Shown piece by piece: positions 8,556 to 16,365 of a DNA stretch of 64,000 bases (position 1 is its first letter; every line of letters starts with the position of its first letter). The translations under genes and the position numbers were made by a program. The notes under the pieces are model-generated. The model was not told the DNA's origin and did not search any database. It saw only the letters and a list, made by a program, of their open reading frames with translations. This DNA comes from Gammaproteobacteria bacterium. Lineage in GTDB: Bacteria > Pseudomonadota > Gammaproteobacteria > HK1. The stretch spans positions 62,001 to 126,000 of the forward strand of contig JAJEAD010000076.1 of assembly GCA_022824305.1 (NCBI GenBank), written 5' to 3'.

Positions 8556-10160
8556 ATGGACTTCGAGTGGATCACCATTGCCCTGGGAGACGTCGCCTGG
8601 ATCAGCGTGGCGTTCATCCTGGGCCTGCTCGCCCGATCCCTGGGACTGCCGTCTCTGGTCGGCTTTCTCGCCACGGGATTCGTGCTCAACCTGTATGGAA
8701 TCGCCAGCGGGGAAGTGCTCCAGAAGCTGGCCGACCTCGGCATCACCCTGCTGCTGTTCACCGTCGGCCTCAAGCTCAACCTTCGCACTCTCGCGCGACC
8801 GGAGGTCTGGGCCGTCACCGGGGTGCACATGGCAATCGTCGTGGTGGTCTTCGGAACGGCCATCCATATGCTGGCGCTGCTGGGAATACCCCTCCTCTCC
8901 GGCCTCGATCTTTCACGCTCTCTGCTCATCGGGTTCGCATTGAGCTTCTCCAGCACCGTCTTCGTCGTGAAGGTCCTGGAAGACCGAGGGGAGTCGGCGT
9001 CCCTGCACGGGCGAATCGCGGTCGGCATCCTCATCATGCAGGACCTGGCCGCCGTCGTCTTTCTCGCGATCTCGGCGGGCAAGGTACCGAGCATCTGGGC
9101 GCTCCTGGTGCTGCTCGTCATTCCGCTGCGCCCGTTGCTCACCGGCGTTCTCGAGCGCGTCGGCCACGGAGAGCTGCTGGTCCTCTATGGCCTGCTGCTC
9201 GCTCTCGGCGGAGCGGAGGCTTTCGATCTGGTCGGACTGAAGGGCGATCTGGGCGCGCTGGTCCTCGGCGTTCTCGTCGCCGGCCACGCCAAGGCCGACG
9301 AGCTGGCGAAGACCATGCTCGGTTTCAAGGACCTGTTCCTTCTCGGCTTCTTCCTGTCCATCGGACTGTCCGGGCCGCTGACGATGGAAGCGGTCCTCGT
9401 CGCTGCGGCGATCACGCCCTTCGTGCTGCTCAAGTCCGCGCTGTTCTTCCTTCTGCTCACGAGGTTCAAGCTCCGAGCCCGAACCTCGCTGCTCGCGTCG
9501 CTGAACCTGACCAACTACAGCGAATTCGGGCTCATCGTCGCGGCCATCGGCTTCGCCAACGGCTGGATCGATGGTCGCTGGCTGATCGTCATCGCGGTCG
9601 CGCTGTCGCTGTCGTGCGTGATCGCCGCGGTGCTCAACGTCTTCGCTCATCGGATCTACGACCGATACAGCACCGCGTGGACCCGCCTGCAACGACTCGA
9701 GCGTCTTGCCGACGACCGGCCGCTCGACATCGGAGGCGCGAAGATCGCCATCATCGGCATGGGACGCGTCGGCGCCGCGGCCTACGACCACATGCATCCG
9801 CTGCACGGCGGGGCCGTGGTCGGCGTGGACCTCGATCCGGAAACGGTGCGTCGCCAGCAGTCGGCGGGCCGCAACGTGCTGCTCGGCGATCCCGGCGAAG
9901 CGGACTTCTGGGAACGCGTTCAGGCCACCCACGCTCTCGAGGTGGTGATGCTGGCGCTACCGAACCTCGCCGCCAACCTCGCCGCCCTCGACCACCTCAG
10001 AGCCGCCTCCTTCGATGGCCGGATCGCGGCCGCGGTCAGGTTTCACGACGAGATCGAGACGCTCGAACGCGCGGGCGCCTCGACCGTGTTCAACGTCTAC
10101 GCCCGGGCCGGCGCGGGATTCGCCGAACATGTGGCCGCGCAGCACGCGCCTTCGGAGTGA
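8556..10160 (+). CDS. CPA2-family cation:proton antiporter with C-terminal TrkA-N domain
   Basis: A 534-residue protein with about 11-12 membrane helices in the first 380 residues (Na+/H+ exchanger fold). A cytosolic Rossmann TrkA-N domain follows, with the nucleotide motif 'AIIGMGRVGAAAYDH' and 'VVGVDLDPE'. This layout is that of KefB/KefC/YbaL-type potassium or cation efflux proteins. 'FALSFSSTVFVVKVLEDRGE' and 'GRIAVGILIMQDLAAVVFL' are typical of the exchanger core. The ion cannot be assigned. It is probably monocistronic: 168 bp separate it from the gene before, and a hairpin follows. Confidence 0.9.
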   Translation: MDFEWITIALGDVAWISVAFILGLLARSLGLPSLVGFLATGFVLNLYGIASGEVLQKLADLGITLLLFTVGLKLNLRTLARPEVWAVTGVHMAIVVVVFGTAIHMLALLGIPLLSGLDLSRSLLIGFALSFSSTVFVVKVLEDRGESASLHGRIAVGILIMQDLAAVVFLAISAGKVPSIWALLVLLVIPLRPLLTGVLERVGHGELLVLYGLLLALGGAEAFDLVGLKGDLGALVLGVLVAGHAKADELAKTMLGFKDLFLLGFFLSIGLSGPLTMEAVLVAAAITPFVLLKSALFFLLLTRFKLRARTSLLASLNLTNYSEFGLIVAAIGFANGWIDGRWLIVIAVALSLSCVIAAVLNVFAHRIYDRYSTAWTRLQRLERLADDRPLDIGGAKIAIIGMGRVGAAAYDHMHPLHGGAVVGVDLDPETVRRQQSAGRNVLLGDPGEADFWERVQATHALEVVMLALPNLAANLAALDHLRAASFDGRIAAAVRFHDEIETLERAGASTVFNVYARAGAGFAEHVAAQHAPSE

Positions 10161-10214
10161 ACGCAGGCAATCGACCCGCTCTCCGTCCGACGATCAACAG
10201 CGCGCACCGAGCGG

Positions 10215-10236
10215 GCCCGCGCATTCTCGCGCGGGC
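10215..10236. terminator. Strong hairpin between convergent antiporter and symporter genes
   Basis: A perfect 8-bp stem (GCCCGCGC/GCGCGGGC) with the 6-nt loop ATTCTC lies in the 128-bp gap between two convergent genes. It lacks a T tract on either side. A role as a bidirectional terminator is inferred from position and stability. Confidence 0.5.
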
Positions 10237-10288
10237 TCCGGTCCGGTCACGCACGCATTTCCGAGCGACCCGTCTCAGAGCGGAAGAC

Positions 10289-11683
10289 TCAGCGGGCAGG
10301 CGTCCGTGCGAGAGGCGTTCCTATCTCCTCGAAGTACTGTCGCGTCACCCTGAACACCATCGGCGCGAGAAGCAGCAACCCGATGAGGTTCGGCACCGCC
10401 ATCAGGCCGTTGAGGGTGTCGGAGAGGTTCCATACGAAGTCGACCTTGACGTTGGCGAAGGACAGCGCCGCCAGCACCCACAACGCGCGGTACACGAGCA
10501 GGCTCCTCTCGCTGAACAGGTACTGCCAGCACCGCTCACCGTAGTACGACCATCCGAGAATGGTGGTGAAGGCGAACACCGCGAGCGCAATGGTGACGAT
10601 GTAGTCGCCGCCCGCAATCGAGGTCGCAAAGCCCGTCGAGGTGAGCACCGCGCCGGTGAGGCCGCCCCCGTCCGCGCCGGTCATCGTCCACGCGCCCGAA
10701 GTGAGAATGACCAGCGCGGTCATCGTGCACACCACGAGGGTGTCGATGAAGGTCCCGAGCATGGCGATGATGCCCTGGCGCACCGGACTGTTGGTCTGCG
10801 CCGCCGCGTGTGCGATGGCGGCGGAGCCGAGCCCGGACTCGTTGGAGAACACCCCGCGCGCGACGCCGAAGCGGATGGCCGCGGCCACCGCCGCCCCGGC
10901 GAACCCGCCGGTCGCCGCCGCCGGCGTGAACGCATGAGTGAAGATGAGGCCGATGGCCGCCGGCACCTCGGCGATGTTGATGGCGATGATGAGGAGCGCC
11001 GCCCCCAGGTAGAGCACGATCATCGCCGGCACGAGCTTGCCCGCCACGTCGCCGATGCGCCGTATGCCACCGATGATCACCACGCCCACCAGCACCGCGA
11101 CGATCACGCCGGTCAGCCAGGTTGGAAGCCCGAAGCTCGAATCGAGCGCGACCGCCATCGAGTTGACCTGCACCGCGTTCCCGATGCCGAACGCAGCCAC
11201 CGCGCCGAATATCGCGAATGCGAGCCCCAGCCACTTGCCGAGCTCGGGGGCGAACTCGCCGACGCCATTGCGAAGGTAGTACATCGGGCCGCCGACGTAC
11301 TTGCCCGACTTGTCCTTCTCGCGATAGGTGACCGCGCACACCGCCTCGGCGTACTTCGTCGCCATGCCGAAGAGCGCGATCAGCCACATGTAGAAGATGG
11401 CGCCCGGCCCGCCCAGCGCGATGGCGGTCGCAACCCCGGCGATGTTCCCCGTGCCGACGGTGGCCGAGAGCGCCGTCATCAGCGCGTTGAAGGGCTTGAC
11501 CTCGCCCTCGCCCGCTGCGCTGCCCTTGTCGAAGAGCAGCCGGAAACCGTAGCCCACCTTGCGCCAGGGCATGAACAGCAGACCCAGCGTGAGAAGCAGG
11601 CCCGTCACCCCCAGGATGCCGAGCATCGGCGGGCCCCAGGCAAAGGCATTCACGGAGTCGATGATTGCGTTCAATCGGTCCAT
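10289..11683 (-). CDS. Sodium:alanine/glycine symporter (AGCS family)
   Basis: A 464-residue membrane protein of the alanine or glycine:cation symporter family (AlsT/DagA/AgcS). Hallmarks are 'FNALMTALSATVGTGNIAGVATAIALGGPGAIFYMW', split here around the conserved 'GTGNI' and 'GGPGA', then 'AEAVCAVTYREKDKSGKYVGGPMYYL' and 'NESGLGSAAIAHAAA'. It takes up small neutral amino acids with sodium. ATG 11683 is preceded directly by an in-frame GTG at 11686, and a purine-rich GAGGGGTGGGGAG lies upstream. The upstream region is unusually AT-rich and carries an inverted repeat. Confidence 0.9.
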   Translation of the reverse strand: MDRLNAIIDSVNAFAWGPPMLGILGVTGLLLTLGLLFMPWRKVGYGFRLLFDKGSAAGEGEVKPFNALMTALSATVGTGNIAGVATAIALGGPGAIFYMWLIALFGMATKYAEAVCAVTYREKDKSGKYVGGPMYYLRNGVGEFAPELGKWLGLAFAIFGAVAAFGIGNAVQVNSMAVALDSSFGLPTWLTGVIVAVLVGVVIIGGIRRIGDVAGKLVPAMIVLYLGAALLIIAINIAEVPAAIGLIFTHAFTPAAATGGFAGAAVAAAIRFGVARGVFSNESGLGSAAIAHAAAQTNSPVRQGIIAMLGTFIDTLVVCTMTALVILTSGAWTMTGADGGGLTGAVLTSTGFATSIAGGDYIVTIALAVFAFTTILGWSYYGERCWQYLFSERSLLVYRALWVLAALSFANVKVDFVWNLSDTLNGLMAVPNLIGLLLLAPMVFRVTRQYFEEIGTPLARTPAR

Positions 11684-11972
11684 CACTCCCCACCCCTCGA
11701 TTGACTAGGGGGCAGTATCGGGTTGCCCGAGAGAAGGGAGCAAGCCCACTGAAAGTATGCTTATTCGGACTTTCAATGTGTCAGAAATTGAATCCACTTA
11801 TAGACCGATCAAGACTACCGACATCGTTATGGGATACGGCTCAAGATTAGCCGGACTACGTGCAAAGAACGCCCTGCATGGGGTTCAACCTCCCTGGCAA
11901 ACCAATAGTCCGCTTTTCTGATGACAGACTGGCGGTCCGCCGGACTCTTGACGTGTCGAACCACAGCGACCG
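11684..11972. other. AT-rich intergenic region between symporter start and amidase end
   Basis: This 289-bp gap holds no gene that I can support. From about 11740 to 11940 the base composition is clearly richer in A+T than its neighbours, with runs such as cttatagacc and aaattgaatcc. It must contain the symporter promoter and the 3' end of the amidase transcript. The composition suggests either a conserved regulatory zone or a remnant of foreign DNA. Confidence 0.5.
11750..11775. promoter_or_regulatory. Inverted repeat upstream of the alanine symporter
   Basis: A perfect 7-bp inverted repeat, TGAAAGT and ACTTTCA, is separated by 12 nt. It lies 67-92 bp upstream of the symporter start in AT-rich DNA. 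It could be an operator (the arm centres are about two helical turns apart) or a transcript hairpin. No regulator gene is adjacent. Confidence 0.35.
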
Positions 11973-13397
11973 TCAAAGACCCGGCCGGTGCTTTCCGGTC
12001 ACGTACCAGGGGTCGGCCGCCTCTATGGCGGCGCCCGCGCGAAACACGGTCGGGTCGTCGTAGGTGCGCCCGACGATCTGGACCCCGGTGGGCACGCCGC
12101 GGCGGTCCCGGCCGGAGGGCACCTGGAGGACCGGGCAGCGTGACAGCAGGTTGAACGGATAGGTCATGCACCACCCGAGCATGGGGTCGACCTCGACGCC
12201 GTTGATGCGCACCCGTTCCCGGGTCGAGTCGTGGTCTGCGGGCACCGCGGAGAGCGCGGTGGTCGGGCACAGCAGCGCGTCGTGGCGCTCGAGCAGGGGA
12301 CCCAGCGTGTCGTACATCTCACCGGCGACGGCGAGGCTCTCGATGTAGTCCTCCCCGGTGGTGCGCATGCCGAACTCCGCGAACTCCACCGCGTAGGGCA
12401 TCATCTCGTGACGGTGGCGGCGCAGCACGGGGGCGATGGTGTTGCCGAAGAGGTGCCCGAGGTAGTTCATCGCCGCGGTGAGGACCATCGGCGTCCAGCC
12501 GATCTCGACCTCCCGGACCTCCGCGCCGGCGTCGCGAAGCTTGTCGAGCGCATCGAGGGTGTTCCGCCGCACGTCCTCGTCGACCTCGAAGTAGCCGAGA
12601 TCCATGGACCAGGCGATCTTCATGCCGGCCACGGAGTCGTAGGCGAGCGGAAGGCGCATCCTCGGCCTGACTGTCGCGATGTCGCGCGGGTGCGGCCCCG
12701 CCATCACGTTCTGCAGCAGCGCGCAGTCGGCGACGGAGCGCGCCATGGGGCCGGAGTGGCAGTAGAAGTCGAGGTTGAAGATGTGGTTCTGAGGATTGCG
12801 CCCGTAGGGGGGCTTGAAACCCACCACTCCGGAGCAGGCGGCGGGAATGCGGATCGAGCCGGCGATGTCGGAGCCGGTTCCGAGCGTCGCGGCTCCGGCC
12901 GCGAGCGTCGCGCCGGTGCCTCCGGAGGAGCCTCCCGGCGTGAACTCCGGGTTCCAGGGGTTGCGGGTCACCCCCCACATGCGGGTGTGGGTCACCCCGG
13001 CGCAGGAGAACTCGGGCGTCGTGGTGCGCAGGTGCATGAGACCGCCGGCGCGGAAGCAGCGCTCGGCGATGTAGCTGGTATAGGTTGCGACCTCGTCGCG
13101 GAGACCCACACAGCCCGAGGTCGCGGGCAGGCCCTCGATGGGCTCCTCGTCCTTGACGGCAAGGGGCAGTCCCTCGAGCGCCCGGGTGCGGCGCCCGGCC
13201 GTGTACTTCGCCTCCGCCGCCCGCGCCTGCTCGCGCGCGCGCTCGAAGAAGGTCTGCGAGAACGCGTTGATCCGGGGATTGACCGCCTCGGCGCGGGCGA
13301 CGACCGCATCCATCAGCTCGACGGGCGAAAGCCGCTTCTCCTTCATCAGGCGCAACGCTTCGACCGCGCCGAGGTAGTGCAGTTCGGAACTCTCCAT
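11973..13397 (-). CDS. Amidase (amidase-signature family)
   Basis: A 474-residue amidase-signature enzyme, which hydrolyses a C-N amide bond. The Ser-cisSer-Lys triad is visible: Lys82 in 'LPLAVKDEE', the serine pair at 157-158 in 'GGSSGG', and nucleophile Ser181 in 'GSIRIPA'. The motif before the nucleophile reads 'GSDIAGS', with Ala where Gly is usual. The substrate is unknown; relatives act on aliphatic amides, aryl amides or carbamates. ATG 13397 is preceded by 'AAGGAGACACC'. It is divergent from the bufferin-type operon across 220 bp. Confidence 0.9.
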   Translation of the reverse strand: MESSELHYLGAVEALRLMKEKRLSPVELMDAVVARAEAVNPRINAFSQTFFERAREQARAAEAKYTAGRRTRALEGLPLAVKDEEPIEGLPATSGCVGLRDEVATYTSYIAERCFRAGGLMHLRTTTPEFSCAGVTHTRMWGVTRNPWNPEFTPGGSSGGTGATLAAGAATLGTGSDIAGSIRIPAACSGVVGFKPPYGRNPQNHIFNLDFYCHSGPMARSVADCALLQNVMAGPHPRDIATVRPRMRLPLAYDSVAGMKIAWSMDLGYFEVDEDVRRNTLDALDKLRDAGAEVREVEIGWTPMVLTAAMNYLGHLFGNTIAPVLRRHRHEMMPYAVEFAEFGMRTTGEDYIESLAVAGEMYDTLGPLLERHDALLCPTTALSAVPADHDSTRERVRINGVEVDPMLGWCMTYPFNLLSRCPVLQVPSGRDRRGVPTGVQIVGRTYDDPTVFRAGAAIEAADPWYVTGKHRPGL

Positions 13398-13617
13398 GGT
13401 GTCTCCTTGCCTGTCGTGCCCCGGATGAGGCGCAGGCGATGTCCCCGCCCGCGCACCCGAAATGCTAGATGCACGATGCCCGTTCCGCTACCATTTCCCG
13501 CCCCCGGAAACGGGTGAAACTCGCAAGCCAATCCCCCCTGAATACTCGTGCGAATCGGGGCCGGAATCCCGGTCTCGTTCGTACCGACAAACGCTCAGAT
13601 ACACGGAGAATCCTCCA

Positions 13618-13884
13618 ATGACCAAACACAAATCCCCTCTCACCAAGTTCGCGGTAGCCGGTGCGCTGACCGCGGTCCTCGCTGCCGCTCCGCTCGCCGG
13701 CGCGCTCGCCGACGACATGGAGAAGTGCTACGGCGTGGCCAAGGCCGGCATGAACGACTGCAAGGCCGGCGAAGGCACCACCTGCCAGGGGAGCTCGACC
13801 ATGGACGGCCAGAAGAACGCCTGGGTCCTCACGCCCGCCGGCCTCTGCGAGAAGCTCGTCGGCGGCAGCCTGACCGAAGGCTGA
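13618..13884 (+). CDS. bufA: Bufferin-type RiPP precursor (DUF2282)
   Basis: An 88-residue precursor. A long signal peptide (about residues 1-31, cleavage after ALA) leads to a 57-residue mature part with four cysteines at 37, 48, 56 and 77. The spacing and flanks 'CYGVAKAGMNDC' and 'LCEKL' match DUF2282 proteins. This family is now known to include bufferins, exported copper-binding peptides whose cysteines are modified by a DUF692/DUF2063 enzyme pair. The next three genes are exactly those partners. The ATG follows a GGAG. The product should be a periplasmic or secreted metal-buffering peptide. Confidence 0.85.
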   Translation: MTKHKSPLTKFAVAGALTAVLAAAPLAGALADDMEKCYGVAKAGMNDCKAGEGTTCQGSSTMDGQKNAWVLTPAGLCEKLVGGSLTEG

Positions 13885-13928
13885 TTCCCGAGCTTCCCCG
13901 GACCCCGCGCGATGGCGGGGCGCCGCCC

Positions 13929-14840
13929 ATGAATGACCGCGTGGCGGCTTCGGCGCCGGCCGGCGCCTCGGAACCGAATCGACCCCCGCCCAATCGGGCG
14001 GGGGTGGGACTGAAGTCCGAGCACTACCGCACGATACTCGAGACCCGGCCGGACATCGGCTGGTTCGAGGTCCACCCCGAGAACTACATGCTCGAGGGAG
14101 GGCCGCCGCTTCGCTACCTGGAAGCGATCCGGGCGGACTATCCGCTCTCCCTTCACGGGGTGGGCATGTCGCTGGGCTCCTGCGAGGCGCCGCCCCGGGA
14201 CCACCTCGATCGTCTCAAGGCGCTCGTCGAGCGCTTCGAACCCTTCCTCGTCTCGGAACACCTTTCCTGGAGCCGGATCGGCGACCGTTTCCTCGCCGAC
14301 CTGCTGCCGGTGCCGCTGACCCGCGAAGCGCTCGGCGTGATGGCCGACAACGTGGCCCGGGCCCAGGATCATCTCGGCCGGCGCATGCTCATCGAGAACC
14401 CTTCCACCTACCTCCGCTTCGAGCACGAGGAGATCCCCGAGCCCGAGTTCCTCGCCGAGCTGGCCCGGCGCACCGGCTGCGGACTCCTGCTCGACCTGAA
14501 CAACCTCTTCGTGTGTGCGAGCAACCACGGCTTCGACCCCCTCGCCTGGCTCGACGCGTTCGCGCTGGGGGCGGTCGGGGAGATTCACCTCGCCGGTCAC
14601 GCCGTGGATGACGCGGACGGTCATGTCATCCGGGTGGACGACCACGGATCTCCGGTGGGCGAGGAAGTGTGGGCGCTGTACCGGGAGGTCATCGCCCGCC
14701 GGGGGGCGATCCCGACCCTCATCGAGCGGGACGCGAACCTGCCGCCCTTCGATGCGCTGCTCGAAGAAGCCCGGCATGCCGACCGGGTCGCGCGCGAGGC
14801 CTCCGAGCCCCGCGCCGAGGTAGCGGCCGGCTACGCCTGA
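13929..14840 (+). CDS. bufB: DUF692 multinuclear iron oxidative enzyme (MbnB/BufB-like)
   Basis: A 303-residue protein of the DUF692 family (MNIO, TIM-barrel). Conserved metal-ligand regions are visible: 'LSLHGVGMS', 'LVSEHLSWS', 'MLIENPSTYL', 'LLLDLNNLFV', 'EIHLAGH' and 'LIERDANLP'. In methanobactin and bufferin pathways this enzyme oxidises cysteines of the precursor to heterocycles. It lies 44 nt after the DUF2282 precursor and 1 nt before its DUF2063 partner, so the substrate is very probably the upstream peptide. The N-terminal 25 residues are proline-rich and probably disordered. Confidence 0.9.
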   Translation: MNDRVAASAPAGASEPNRPPPNRAGVGLKSEHYRTILETRPDIGWFEVHPENYMLEGGPPLRYLEAIRADYPLSLHGVGMSLGSCEAPPRDHLDRLKALVERFEPFLVSEHLSWSRIGDRFLADLLPVPLTREALGVMADNVARAQDHLGRRMLIENPSTYLRFEHEEIPEPEFLAELARRTGCGLLLDLNNLFVCASNHGFDPLAWLDAFALGAVGEIHLAGHAVDDADGHVIRVDDHGSPVGEEVWALYREVIARRGAIPTLIERDANLPPFDALLEEARHADRVAREASEPRAEVAAGYA

Positions 14841-14841
14841 C

Positions 14842-15681
14842 GTGCGCCCGTCCCCCGTCTCCGCCGTGTCGTCCTTCTCCGGGAGGGAGCGTGCAACGGA
14901 GGCCCTGGCCTCGATGCAGGCGGCCTTCGCGGCGGCGATGGCCGGAGAGGGCGACGGCGCGATCGCCGGGACCCTTGCGGGGCGGGAAGAGGAGGGCCCC
15001 CGGGCGCGCACCCGCCTCGACATCTATCGCAACAACATCGCCTCCGCGCTCGTGCGCACCCTCGAAGGCCTCTACCCGGCCCTCGTCCGCCTGATGGGCC
15101 GGGACTTCTTCGCCCGGGTGGCTCGCGACTACGCCCGCTCGCATCCCCCTGCGCACGGGCGCCTGCTCGAGTACGGCTTCCATCTGCCCGAGTTCGTCGC
15201 CGGCTACGAGGCGGCGTCCCGCTACCCCTGGTTCGCGGACGTGGGAAGGCTCGAGGTCGCATGGCACCGGGCCTACATCTCGGCGGAGGCGAAGGCGCTG
15301 CGGGCCCATGACCTTGCGGGCGTCCCCCCGGCGCGGATGGCCGATCTCGGGCTCGTGCTGCACCCTTCCTGCCAGCGGCTGGCCTCCCGGTATCCCGTCT
15401 CCCGCATCTGGCGCATCGCGCTCGAGGATGAAGTACCGGAAGGAGCGATCGAAGTCGAGGGGGACGCGGAGTGGCTGCTGGTGGTCCGTCCCGGGGCGGA
15501 GGTCGAGGTGCGCACCCTGGAGGAATCCGGGTTCGCCTTCCTCGGCGCGCTGGCCGCCGGCCGCTCCCTCGGCGCCGCCTACGAATCGGCGTGCGCAGTA
15601 GACCCGGACTTCGACCTGCAGGCGCACCTGGCCGGCCTGCTGGCGGGAGAGACCTTCGCCGGATTTCGGCTCGACCCCTGA
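14842..15681 (+). CDS. bufC: DUF2063 partner protein of the DUF692 enzyme (BufC-like)
   Basis: A 279-residue protein with the DUF2063 pattern 'RLDIYRNNIASALVRTLEGLYPALVRLMG' (read in parts), 'YARSHPPAHGRLLEYG' and 'RYPWFADVGRLEVAWHRAY'. In related pathways it acts as the recognition partner that presents the precursor to the MNIO enzyme. The GTG start at 14842 is one base after the DUF692 stop, so translation is coupled. The C-terminal half (from about residue 180) resembles the extra domain seen in the bufferin-type rather than the methanobactin-type partner. Confidence 0.88.
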   Translation: MRPSPVSAVSSFSGRERATEALASMQAAFAAAMAGEGDGAIAGTLAGREEEGPRARTRLDIYRNNIASALVRTLEGLYPALVRLMGRDFFARVARDYARSHPPAHGRLLEYGFHLPEFVAGYEAASRYPWFADVGRLEVAWHRAYISAEAKALRAHDLAGVPPARMADLGLVLHPSCQRLASRYPVSRIWRIALEDEVPEGAIEVEGDAEWLLVVRPGAEVEVRTLEESGFAFLGALAAGRSLGAAYESACAVDPDFDLQAHLAGLLAGETFAGFRLDP

Positions 15682-15716
15682 CCGGCGGCCCCGGTCGAAC
15701 ACCAAGGAGATTGACG

Positions 15717-16175
15717 ATGACTGCACAAGACGGCGGAGCGGGCGGCCTCGCGGCGCTCCTCGACCGGCTCTACGCGATTCCGGCCCGCATTCCCGACTGG
15801 TTCATCCAGCTCTTCGCGCGGGTGGCCATCGCTCCCCTCTTCTTCATTTCGGGCCGCGCAAAGGTGACCGGCCTCACCGTCACCGACAGCACGGTCTTCC
15901 TCTTCGAGCACGAGTTCGGACTGCCGATGCCGGTGGTCGCCGCCCACCTCGCGGCGCTCGCCGAGAACATCCTGCCGATCCTGCTGGTGCTCGGGTTCGC
16001 GACCCGGCTCTCCGCCCTGGCGCTCTTCGTGATGACCATCGTCATCCAGTTCGTCTACCCGGGCGGGTTCTGGAACCACCACGTCCTGTGGTTCTTCCTG
16101 CTCCTCTTCATCATGGCGCGCGGCCCGGGCTGCATCTCCCTGGACCACCTGATCGCGAAGAAGTACCGGAGCTGA
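15717..16175 (+). CDS. DoxX family membrane protein
   Basis: A 152-residue DoxX-like protein with four predicted membrane helices. It has 'RVAIAPLFFISGRAKVTGL', 'AALAENILPILLVLGFATRLSALALF' and 'GFWNHHVLWFFLLLFIMARGPG'. A DoxX protein is a recurrent last gene of DUF2282/DUF692/DUF2063 operons. Its role there is unproven; a link to quinone or thiol redox chemistry has been suggested for the family. 'AAGGAGA' precedes the ATG. A strong hairpin follows the gene. Confidence 0.88.
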   Translation: MTAQDGGAGGLAALLDRLYAIPARIPDWFIQLFARVAIAPLFFISGRAKVTGLTVTDSTVFLFEHEFGLPMPVVAAHLAALAENILPILLVLGFATRLSALALFVMTIVIQFVYPGGFWNHHVLWFFLLLFIMARGPGCISLDHLIAKKYRS

Positions 16176-16227
16176 CGCCGGGGCCGCGGGCCCTCCGGGC
16201 TCGCGACGAAGGGCGAGTGCGGCGCGG

Positions 16228-16255
16228 GAGCCCCGAGCACGCGTGTCCGGGGCTC
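16228..16255 (+). terminator. Long hairpin downstream of the bufferin-type operon
   Basis: A perfect 8-bp stem (GAGCCCCG/CGGGGCTC) encloses a 12-nt loop that can itself pair (CACG/CGTG) after one mismatch and one wobble. It begins 53 bp after the DoxX stop. No T tract follows. It is the best candidate for the end of the operon transcript. Confidence 0.5.
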
Positions 16256-16365
16256 GCGCGACGGCGCGGCGCCTCGCATCCTTGTAAGCCCGCGGCGCGA
16301 GCGTGTAGCCTCACCCGCGCTGCCTCCAGCGGAGGCGCCTAGAACCACAACGGAGAAACACCCTC

